Part shown: positions 17,034 to 23,623 of the stretch, piece by piece
Layout: the number at the start of each line of letters is the position of its first letter
Numbering within the stretch: position 1 is the first letter of the stretch
Virus record (IMG/VR): IMGVR_UViG_3300028553_001227
Coordinates: 1-31,540 of that record
Reading direction: 5' to 3' (one strand)
Source of the DNA: a virus
DNA: 31,540 nucleotides
Made by a program: the position numbers and the translations under genes
The notes under the pieces: generated by a model
Databases searched by the model: none
What the model saw: the letters and a program-made list of their open reading frames with translations, nothing else
Told to the model about the DNA's origin: nothing

Positions 17034-19895
17034 ATGGGAATTAGTCTTACAATAGAATCCAAAGCAATTACAGCACTTGAAAGTTATGACGGCGCAAATA
17101 ACTATATTTTTAACCTAAAACACAAACTTCAATTAAATCCTAAGTTTTATCCAACAAGGGCTCAATCAGAATATATTTTAACCAACAAAGACAAGACCCC
17201 CAAGGTTGCGAAAAAGTGGGTGGTTCTTGATTCATACTTTGCAAACAAACTCGCCAACGATAAATTTCTTCTTCAGATTCCTGAGAGGATTTGGGTTGAA
17301 AAACTCTTGGCTGAAAAAGACAAAGCCTATCATGTGTGGGGTAAGTTTTTTGAAACGGATTCATTTACCGATTTTTGGATTCCCAAAGCATCTTTGATTA
17401 AAGACAATAAAGTTGAAATTAAAGAAATTGATTATTCTAAGTATTCACACCGTCCTCCGTTAGACCACCAAAAAGTTGCCATAGAAGAACTCTTAAAAAA
17501 TAAAAAGTTTATTTTGGCAGACGATATGGGACTCGGGAAATGCGAACCAAAAAATAACAGGGTATTTACCCCATTTGGTAGAAAAAATATTGGGGATATT
17601 AAAGTTGGGGATAAGGTTATTGGTCGTGATGGCAAACCTCATAATGTAATTGGTGTATTTCCACAAGGCGTAAAAGAAACTTATAGAATAACATTTAATG
17701 ATGGATTTTCAATTTTAACGGGAGACGAACATCTATGGTCAGTTTTATCACCTAATTATGGTAAAAATACAAAAAACGATAGACGAAAAAAATCTTTAGT
17801 TCTTTCGACAAAGCAAATGTATGAGGGTGGTAAAATTAAAGTTAAAGGTATTGATTATAATAAAGATAAGGAATATGAGATTGAAACTTATTACAAATCA
17901 CCAAATAGTAACAATAAATGGCAAATCCCTATTGTAGAACCGATTCAATTTGAACGTAACGACAATCTTCCAATTAATCCTTATTTTTTAGGATTGATTT
18001 TAGGGGATGGACATATAAATAAATCATCCTGTGTTTTTACAGTACACTGTGACGATTATGATGAACTATTTGATAGTTTTGGTTTGAATGAAAATAAAAA
18101 AATTAAAAATCAGAGAAAAGGAATTAAATTAATCGGTAGGGATGTGTTGAACGGACTCAAACTAAACGAAACACGTTCCCATAACAAATTTATTCCAGAA
18201 ATATACAAATATTCATCAGTTGAAAATAGACTGTCAATACTACAAGGACTAATGGACACTGACGGTCATTGTATGTTTAATGGTGGTGGAAAGTTTTTAG
18301 GAACTGAATTTAGTACCATTTCAAAACAACTATGTGATGACGTTGTTGAAATTGTACAAACATTAGGTGGTATTGCAAGAGTAAAAACTCGTATTCCAAC
18401 CTATACTTATAATGGTGAAAAAAAGAAAGGTAAGTTAGCCTATAGGGTTAATATTAAATTACCAAAAGGAATGAACCCATTTAAATTAAAAAGAAAGGCA
18501 AATAAATATATTGAACCAAAAAAATACCCAACAGGTAGGTATATTAAAAATATTGAGAAAGTTGGTTTTGAAGATAGTGTTTGTATATCGGTGGATTCTC
18601 CTGATAAGTTATATGTAACTGAACATTGTATTGTTACACATAACACAACATCAACAATCATCGCTGCGTTGGAGACGGGGTCTAAAAAGATTTTAATTAT
18701 TTGTCCGGCAACTCTTAAGATTAACTGGCAAAGAGAATTCTTATTGTATTCTGATAAGACAAGTTATGTTTGTGATGGTAAGAACTTTTCTGAGAATCAC
18801 GACATTTTGATAATGAACTACGATATCATCAAAAATTTCCACGATACAAAAGACAACGAGAAATCTTTGATTTTTAAATCAAAGTTTGATTTGGTTATCA
18901 TTGATGAGGCTCACTATGTTCAAAACGTCCAAGCTCAAAGAACCAAACTAATTAATGATTTGGTTAAGAACGTGGATAGACTATGGTTGTTAACGGGTAC
19001 TCCTATGACCTCACGACCCATCAATTACTTCAATCTATTGTCATTGGTGGATTCACCCGTGGCAAAGAATTGGATGGCTTACGTGGTTCGTTATTGCTCG
19101 GGTTACCAATTCAAAGTTGGAAATAGAAAAGTATGGAATGTCATGGGAGCATCAAACTTGGAGGAACTCCGAGACAGAACTGGTTCAACAATATTAAGAC
19201 GCCTAAAAGATGATGTGTTGGATTTGCCAGAGAAGATTATCACCCCAGTTTATTTGAGATTGCGGTCCAAGAACTACGAAGAGCTAATGGGTGAATACTA
19301 TAACTGGTATGAAAAAAACCCGGAGGAAAGTAAAAACCTTTCAATCCAATTTACAAAATTGATTCAAGTGCGTCAGTTGATTGCCGATGAAAAAACTCAG
19401 CACACCATCGAACTTGCCGAAAACATCATCGAGCAAGGAAAGAAGGTTATTATCTTTTGCAACTTTACCCATTCCCTTGAAATCATTTACAATCACTTTG
19501 GAAAAGCTGCGGTTCGTTTGGATGGGTCGATGAGCAAAACACAACGTCAGGATGCTGTGGATAGGTTCCAGGAAGATGAAAAGGTAAAAGTTTTTGTGGG
19601 TAATATAAAGGCTTCAGGAACCGGAATCACTCTAACCGCCGGTGAAGCTGTTATAATGAATGATTTATCATTTTTACCTTCAGATATGGCACAAGCTGAG
19701 GATAGGGCCTACCGATACGGACAAAAGAACAATGTTCTCGTATATTACCCATTGTATGAAAATACTTTAGAGATGATAATTTATAACATTGTGAATTCAA
19801 AAAAGAAAATTATATCAACTGTAATGGGGGATGTGAATAACGCAACAGATGCCGCCGAAGAAATTCTGAAAAGAATTTATGAAATGAAAAAATAA
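17034..19895 (+). CDS. SNF2-type DNA helicase/translocase interrupted by an intein
   Basis: This is a 953-residue precursor (extein 585, intein 368). I chose ATG 17034 (MGISLTIESKAI); an in-frame ATG at 17001 adds eleven residues that look like leader. Superfamily 2 motifs of the SNF2/SMARCAL1 type are seen: FILADDMGLGK joined across the intein to TTSTIIAAL (Walker A), VIIDEAHYVQN (DEAH box), WLLTGTPM (motif III), then after about 200 residues VIIFCNFTHSLEIIYNHF, VRLDGSMSKTQRQDAVDRF, ASGTGITLTAGEAVIM, and AEDRAYRYGQKNNVLVYY (motif VI). Such ATPases anneal, fork-regress or remodel DNA during replication and recombination; T4 has UvsW, Dda and gp41 in this general role. The intein sits between the Lys and Thr of GKT, so an unspliced protein should lack ATPase activity. 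A terminator hairpin follows. Confidence 0.85.
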   Translation: MGISLTIESKAITALESYDGANNYIFNLKHKLQLNPKFYPTRAQSEYILTNKDKTPKVAKKWVVLDSYFANKLANDKFLLQIPERIWVEKLLAEKDKAYHVWGKFFETDSFTDFWIPKASLIKDNKVEIKEIDYSKYSHRPPLDHQKVAIEELLKNKKFILADDMGLGKCEPKNNRVFTPFGRKNIGDIKVGDKVIGRDGKPHNVIGVFPQGVKETYRITFNDGFSILTGDEHLWSVLSPNYGKNTKNDRRKKSLVLSTKQMYEGGKIKVKGIDYNKDKEYEIETYYKSPNSNNKWQIPIVEPIQFERNDNLPINPYFLGLILGDGHINKSSCVFTVHCDDYDELFDSFGLNENKKIKNQRKGIKLIGRDVLNGLKLNETRSHNKFIPEIYKYSSVENRLSILQGLMDTDGHCMFNGGGKFLGTEFSTISKQLCDDVVEIVQTLGGIARVKTRIPTYTYNGEKKKGKLAYRVNIKLPKGMNPFKLKRKANKYIEPKKYPTGRYIKNIEKVGFEDSVCISVDSPDKLYVTEHCIVTHNTTSTIIAALETGSKKILIICPATLKINWQREFLLYSDKTSYVCDGKNFSENHDILIMNYDIIKNFHDTKDNEKSLIFKSKFDLVIIDEAHYVQNVQAQRTKLINDLVKNVDRLWLLTGTPMTSRPINYFNLLSLVDSPVAKNWMAYVVRYCSGYQFKVGNRKVWNVMGASNLEELRDRTGSTILRRLKDDVLDLPEKIITPVYLRLRSKNYEELMGEYYNWYEKNPEESKNLSIQFTKLIQVRQLIADEKTQHTIELAENIIEQGKKVIIFCNFTHSLEIIYNHFGKAAVRLDGSMSKTQRQDAVDRFQEDEKVKVFVGNIKASGTGITLTAGEAVIMNDLSFLPSDMAQAEDRAYRYGQKNNVLVYYPLYENTLEMIIYNIVNSKKKIISTVMGDVNNATDAAEEILKRIYEMKK
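17541..18644 (+). mobile_element. Intein with LAGLIDADG homing endonuclease in the helicase Walker A motif
   Basis: The 368-residue in-frame insertion begins with Cys (codon 17541) and ends with His-Asn (18639-18644) before the extein Thr. Block A is CEPKNNRVFTPFGRKNIGDI; block B contains LTGDEHLWSV with its His; the C-terminal blocks read YIKNIEKVGFEDSVCISVD and then YVTEHCIVTHN. Two LAGLIDADG-type motifs are present, YFLGLILGDGHI and ILQGLMDTDGH, each with an Asp in the catalytic place (GD and TD), so the homing endonuclease looks intact. The insertion site, within the P-loop of a helicase, is a favourite intein site because it is conserved at the DNA level. The coding is more A/T-rich than that of the flanking exteins, which agrees with acquisition by transfer. 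Confidence 0.92.
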
Positions 19896-19898
19896 AAT

Positions 19899-19920
19899 TG
19901 TGAATATTCACACTTTTTTA
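19899..19920 (+). terminator. Terminator after the helicase gene
   Basis: The palindrome TGTGAATATTCACA at 19899-19912 gives a five-base stem with a four-base loop and is followed by CTTTTTTA. It starts four bases after the helicase stop codon. Only moderately stable, but placed as an intrinsic terminator should be. Confidence 0.55.
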
Positions 19921-19929
19921 TAATTGCAA

Positions 19930-19937
19930 ATATTTAT
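19930..19937 (+). promoter_or_regulatory. ATATTTAT box before RHH-like gene B
   Basis: The sense strand reads ATATTTAT, five bases before ATG 19943 and just after the helicase terminator, so a new transcription unit probably starts here. Confidence 0.4.
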
Positions 19938-19942
19938 TTATT

Positions 19943-20104
19943 ATGGGAAGAAAAATTAAAGCTGAAGATGAAAAAAAAACAAAAGTATCTATTGCCCTAG
20001 ATAGAGAACTTTTAAATCATTATAGAACCCTTCATGTGAATTTGTCTTCTTTAGTTAATAAATTGCTGAAAGATTACCGAGATGAAGGAAACAAAAAAAT
20101 GTAA
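19943..20104 (+). CDS. Small ribbon-helix-helix-like protein B
   Basis: This ORF encodes 53 residues from ATG 19943. The sequence has a basic N-terminus (MGRKIKAEDEKKTK), then VSIALDRELLNHYRTLHVNL and SSLVNKLLKDYRDEG. That is a clear ribbon-helix-helix (CopG/Arc-like) layout: strand (KVSIAL), helix 1 (DRELLNHYRTL), turn, helix 2 (SSLVNKLLKDY). It should be a DNA-binding dimer. It overlaps the next small gene by 23 bases. A second small protein of the same kind lies at 15238; the two are not close in sequence. A regulatory role in late or middle expression is possible but not shown. Confidence 0.7.
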   Translation: MGRKIKAEDEKKTKVSIALDRELLNHYRTLHVNLSSLVNKLLKDYRDEGNKKM

Positions 20105-20330
20105 TAAATGTAAAATTGAAAAACTAATTTGTGAATTCGGAAATAGGGCAAAATCCAGCGATGGTAAAAGAAGCTCTTGCAAGACCTGTGATGCTGAAGA
20201 CACCAGGAAGTGGAGAAAAAATAACAAGGAAAAAGTTTGTGAACATAAAAAAAATTACGAAAAAAAATACCCAGAAAAAAAAATAGAAAAAGATAATTTA
20301 AGAAAATCCAACAAAGCTGATTATTTATAA
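20082..20330 (+). CDS. Zinc-ribbon protein, probable remnant of an HNH-type homing endonuclease
   Basis: This ORF encodes 82 residues. It carries a four-cysteine zinc ribbon, KCNKCKIEKLICEFGN followed by SCKTCDAEDTRKWR, a pattern that opens many phage HNH and GIY-YIG homing endonucleases and small phage zinc-ribbon proteins. No HNH motif (His-Asn-His) follows: the rest is a lysine-rich tail (ENNKEKVCEH-type). It may be a truncated free-standing endonuclease or an independent nucleic-acid-binding protein. It starts inside the end of RHH gene B and ends 15 bases before the SOD-fusion gene, so the three are probably cotranscribed. Confidence 0.5.
   Translation: MKETKKCNKCKIEKLICEFGNRAKSSDGKRSSCKTCDAEDTRKWRKNNKEKVCEHKKNYEKKYPEKKIEKDNLRKSNKADYL
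20321..20328 (+). promoter_or_regulatory. TTATTTAT box before the SOD-fusion gene
   Basis: The sense strand reads TTATTTAT, 17 bases before ATG 20346, inside a palindrome-like GATTATTTATAATC. It overlaps the 3' end of the zinc-ribbon gene. Confidence 0.4.
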
Positions 20331-20345
20331 TCAAACAATAAGACC

Positions 20346-21872
20346 ATGGAACATATACAAGAGCAAGTCAATAAAATACAAGAGCAAATAGTCCACGAAC
20401 AAAAAAAAGAAGAGGTTAAAGTTCTAATCAAAGAAATGAAAAAAATCGGAATTGAGAAACTTCCGTACGCCTATTCAGCCATCAGTAGATTTATTGACCC
20501 CGAAACAATGGATGTTCATTACAACAAACATTACAAGGGTTACGTTAACAAATTAAATCAACTACTGAAGAAAAGAAAAGGTGACCAAGACCTTGAAAAA
20601 ATAATCAGAAACATTTCTCGTTATCCAAAAGGTATCAGAGATAACGCAGGTGGTGCATTTAACCACGCTTTGTTTTGGAATATGTTAACACCAAAACAAA
20701 TGAAGATTACCACAGAGTTGGAAGATATTATCAAGAAAGACTTTGGCACCTATGAAAAATTCAAACAACAATTTGAAACCGTTGCAAAAGAAAGATTCGG
20801 TTCAGGTTGGGTGTGGTTGGTATTAACCAACAAAGGGACACTAAAAATTATGTCCACCCCAAACCAAGACAATCCACTGATGAACATTATTGAAGGTGGG
20901 GGTTATCCGTTGTTAGGATTAGATGTTTGGGAACATGCTTATTATCTCAAATATAAAAATAAGAGAGATGAATACGTTAAAAACTTTTGGTCTGTAATTA
21001 ATTGGGATTTTGTCACTAACTTGTACAAAATGAAAACTGAAACCTCATTATTAGAATCTGTAGAAATGGGAAAATTTTTGAATGAAACAAAATCCGAAGG
21101 ATGTTCACGAGAAGACATTGAAACTTATCGTGTTCTATTTAACGTGAACAAAAACGCAAGAAACATCTACAAAAACACAATCATCAAAGTTCAACAAAAA
21201 GTTTTTGCTGACAAGTATCACACCAAAAGAGAAGATGGTGAAATACCTGGTGTTTACAATTTAGAAAAACCAGGTCGTTCAGTTATCAACTATATGAACA
21301 CAAACTACTCGGTTTTCTGTATCATGGTTAATGATTTAAATAAAGTTATTCAAGGTAAGATGGGTCAAGAACCAATATCTTTTGAATTGAAGACTCCCGC
21401 TGAACAGATTATTGAAATGAAGAGAATGTGTAACTACATTGAAAAGTTCCAAGATAGAATTTTCTCAAAAACATCACACACATTTAAGAATATTATGGCA
21501 ACTCTCAAAGAAAAAGATTCCATCGGAATTAAACGAGAAGAGATGGCAAAAAAAGTTTTGGAAACTAAATTACCTGAAACTACCGTTGAAATTGTCGCGG
21601 GTGCGGGTAAAGAGAAAGATGCTTACAAGAAAATTGATTTAGAAATTATTCACAAAGGAAGAAAAATTACCGCACAGGTAAAAGGTTTTGATGAACTTAT
21701 TCCCGAGGATGAAAAGTTAGTTGTCACAAAAACAGGAGAAATTGACAAATATAAAGTTGATTGGATGGTTTTTATTCGTGGTAAAAATGTTTTAGTCTTT
21801 AGAAACCGACCTGAAATAGTTCTTGGTCAGTATGTATTTGACAAGAACGACTTATTATACCACATTAAGTAA
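20346..21872 (+). CDS. Mn-type superoxide dismutase fused to a C-terminal nuclease-like region
   Basis: This 508-residue protein has an N-terminal coiled stretch (1-37) and an Fe/Mn-SOD domain at about 38-225. Blocks seen are EKLPYAYSAISRFIDP, MDVHYNKHYKGYVNKLNQLL, FNHALFWNML, FGSGWVWLVL, and GLDVWEHAYYLKYKNKRDEY with FWSVINWDFV. All four metal ligands are present: H58, H107, D193, H197; the gateway Tyr is Y66. Gly103 and Gln174 (PNQD) are the MnSOD combination, not the Gln/Ala pair of FeSOD. The domain therefore looks active, converting superoxide to oxygen and hydrogen peroxide. Residues 230-508 are not SOD. At 395-480 a pattern KKIDLEII ... KITAQVKG resembles a PD-(D/E)XK nuclease core (D431, Q444, K446, with Gln in place of the usual Glu/Asp); this part is inference. 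The next gene is the gp13-like neck gene. Confidence 0.85.
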   Translation: MEHIQEQVNKIQEQIVHEQKKEEVKVLIKEMKKIGIEKLPYAYSAISRFIDPETMDVHYNKHYKGYVNKLNQLLKKRKGDQDLEKIIRNISRYPKGIRDNAGGAFNHALFWNMLTPKQMKITTELEDIIKKDFGTYEKFKQQFETVAKERFGSGWVWLVLTNKGTLKIMSTPNQDNPLMNIIEGGGYPLLGLDVWEHAYYLKYKNKRDEYVKNFWSVINWDFVTNLYKMKTETSLLESVEMGKFLNETKSEGCSREDIETYRVLFNVNKNARNIYKNTIIKVQQKVFADKYHTKREDGEIPGVYNLEKPGRSVINYMNTNYSVFCIMVNDLNKVIQGKMGQEPISFELKTPAEQIIEMKRMCNYIEKFQDRIFSKTSHTFKNIMATLKEKDSIGIKREEMAKKVLETKLPETTVEIVAGAGKEKDAYKKIDLEIIHKGRKITAQVKGFDELIPEDEKLVVTKTGEIDKYKVDWMVFIRGKNVLVFRNRPEIVLGQYVFDKNDLLYHIK

Positions 21873-21879
21873 TTTTAAA

Positions 21880-21887
21880 GTATTTAT
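21880..21887 (+). promoter_or_regulatory. GTATTTAT box before the gp13-like gene
   Basis: The sense strand reads GTATTTAT, only four bases before ATG 21892. With so short a spacing, a transcription start from it would leave no 5' leader; the box may act at another level or the message may be leaderless. Confidence 0.4.
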
Positions 21888-21891
21888 AGGT

Positions 21892-23010
21892 ATGCCAGTA
21901 ATACCCGAACCAGAAAGAAGTAAAATCTATACAAGGATTAAACACCAATTAGGTGCTCCCCTTAGAAGTGTAGAACTTGAGGATGAAATGTTAGATTCCT
22001 TAATGGAACTATCTGTTCAAGATTATGAACAATATACCCTTGATTGGTTAATTGAATCTAATTGGGTTAACTTAGTTAACTTGAACATGAGTGAGAAATC
22101 AGTTGCGCAAGCTTTGATTACACGTACCATGAATTTAGAAGACCAATTTTCGTATTCATATTCAAAAATTGTTGGATTACAAACAAAAGGTCCTTGGGTT
22201 TTAAAGAAGGATTATTTCATTTTAAGTGCTAATACACAAACCTATGAGATTCCTGCTGGTAGGGAAGTTAATGAACTATTGTGGTTCTCAAACCAATCTT
22301 CACAAAGTTTGGCCTTGTTTGGTGGTATAGGTGGTGGATTTGGTGGTGTTGGATTAGGAGCATCTCAAGCTGGTTATGCTCAGTTTGGTAATGTTGGTTC
22401 ATACTTTATGATGAGTGGTTTTGACTATCTATTAAGGGCTCAAGAAGCAAACATTTTGAATAGAATTTTAGGTGGTTCATTAACTTATCGTATCACAGGT
22501 TTACCTGATGGTAAGAGATTAATTCACTTATACAATACCCCAGGAGGAAGATTCAATTGGAATAACTACTCATTATATGCAGGTAAAGCTGTTTGGTATT
22601 GGTATTACGAAACAACACCTGATAGTAGGGCAGATTGTTTAAGAGACAATCCTGACGTTATTAAATTACCTTCAGATGTTCCCATTCAAGACTTGACATG
22701 GGAAGAGTTAAATGCACCTGCTCAACAGTGGGTTAGACGTTGGTTCACCGCCTATGCTAAAGAAACTTTAGCTCGTGTTAGAGGAAAATATAGTGGAAAC
22801 TTAAAAACTCCTGACACAGAAATTGTTATGGATTACCAATCCCTATTAACAGAAGCTAAAGACGAAAAAACAAAATTAGAGGAAGAATTGAAATTACGAT
22901 TAGAGAGACTGCGTCCTGAAAACCAAATGAAGAAGGAAGCTGAAATTGCAGAAAATCTTAATAAACAAATGAAATTCCGTGCGGCACCAAGACAAATATA
23001 TGTAATATAA
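21892..23010 (+). CDS. Neck protein (gp13-like)
   Basis: This 372-residue protein starts at ATG 21892 (MPVIPEPERSKIYTRIKHQL); an upstream in-frame ATG at 21823 lies within the SOD-fusion gene and is rejected. The C-terminal part carries WVRRWFTAYAKETLARVRGK and then a tract ending DYQSLLTEAKDEKTKLEEEL, and a long charged helix. This arrangement (helix-rich Arg/Lys segment, LLTEA, then a coiled coil) resembles T4-like gp13 neck proteins, which with gp14 form the connector between head and tail. A glycine-rich insertion (GGIGGGFGGVGLGASQAG) at about 145-165 is unusual and may be a flexible loop. The gp14-position partner lies about 5 kb away on the other strand. Confidence 0.65.
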   Translation: MPVIPEPERSKIYTRIKHQLGAPLRSVELEDEMLDSLMELSVQDYEQYTLDWLIESNWVNLVNLNMSEKSVAQALITRTMNLEDQFSYSYSKIVGLQTKGPWVLKKDYFILSANTQTYEIPAGREVNELLWFSNQSSQSLALFGGIGGGFGGVGLGASQAGYAQFGNVGSYFMMSGFDYLLRAQEANILNRILGGSLTYRITGLPDGKRLIHLYNTPGGRFNWNNYSLYAGKAVWYWYYETTPDSRADCLRDNPDVIKLPSDVPIQDLTWEELNAPAQQWVRRWFTAYAKETLARVRGKYSGNLKTPDTEIVMDYQSLLTEAKDEKTKLEEELKLRLERLRPENQMKKEAEIAENLNKQMKFRAAPRQIYVI

Positions 23011-23013
23011 TTT

Positions 23014-23349
23014 ATGTCCATTATAAAAAGCACACCAGCGCAAAGAGTAATTAACGGAAAATTAATAACAACCTCAGAAGTATCCGTTGTCAGTGAATCA
23101 TTTTATGAAACAAATGGTGAGGCTTGTGTCGTAATACGAGGTATTGACCAATGTAAAGTTAAGTTAAATGCAATAACCACAGACCATACTGTGATTAAAG
23201 CGATGACAAACGTAACAATTGTTCCCGACCGAGGATGGATTGATGAAGAATTTGACGAACTTGTTATAGGTCGTGGAGCCTGTGTTGAATTTAGATTCTG
23301 TGCGGGTACTTGGTATATTATATCATCTGACGGTCTTAAGAATTCGTAA
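23014..23349 (+). CDS. Hypothetical small protein following the gp13-like gene
   Basis: This ORF encodes 111 residues and starts three bases after the stop of the gp13-like gene, so it is cotranscribed. I do not recognise the family. The sequence is beta-rich: CVVIRGIDQCKVKLNAITTD, VIKAMTNVTIVPD, ELVIGRGACVEFRF and TWYIISSDGLKNS. No membrane segment or enzymatic motif is seen. The form suits a small virion protein such as a decoration or fibre-tip domain; this is a guess from composition and position. It ends convergently with the specificity-like gene, overlapping by 14 bases. Confidence 0.6.
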   Translation: MSIIKSTPAQRVINGKLITTSEVSVVSESFYETNGEACVVIRGIDQCKVKLNAITTDHTVIKAMTNVTIVPDRGWIDEEFDELVIGRGACVEFRFCAGTWYIISSDGLKNS

Positions 23350-23623
23350 TAGAGATATTCTCTAAATCACGAATTTTAATATTCTTTAATCCAGTTGTTC
23401 CGTGAGATAACTCAGCAATCTTACCTTGGTTTGCAAGATATTCAAACACATAGTAAAGATAGTCGGGTAAAACCAAATCAGGACGTGTAACAGTAACCCC
23501 AATATGTTCAGGAGAAAATTCACGAGTGGGTCTTCCAACAGTAGTTTCACCACCTTTACGGATTAACCAAAAATTGGCGTCGGGATTGTTAACACTAAAA
23601 TCAACTAGGTGTTTCAACTTCAT
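23336..23623 (-). CDS. Orphan type I restriction specificity (S subunit)-like domain
   Basis: This ORF encodes 95 residues from ATG 23623 (MKLKHLVDFSVNNPDANFWL). An in-frame ATG at 23713 would lie inside the polymerase gene, and the AGTATATTTACA box stands four bases before 23623, so the shorter form is preferred. The segment DYLYYVFEYLANQGKIAELS, then HGTTGLKNIKIRDLENISI, has the pattern of a type I restriction S subunit target-recognition half (YLYY-L, a Q, a G-T-G motif, then an I-x-x-L-x-x-I-x-I ending). Full S subunits have about 400 residues, so this is a single small half without partner M or R genes. It could compete with host S subunits (anti-restriction) or be a DNA-binding protein of other use. 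It overlaps the polymerase end by 23 bases. Confidence 0.5.
   Translation of the reverse strand: MKLKHLVDFSVNNPDANFWLIRKGGETTVGRPTREFSPEHIGVTVTRPDLVLPDYLYYVFEYLANQGKIAELSHGTTGLKNIKIRDLENISITNS

Noticed and set aside
21823-21891. Upstream start for the gp13-like gene within the SOD-fusion gene
   Set aside because: It overlaps the coding end of the SOD fusion in another frame, and the box/ATG arrangement at 21880-21892 fits the later start.
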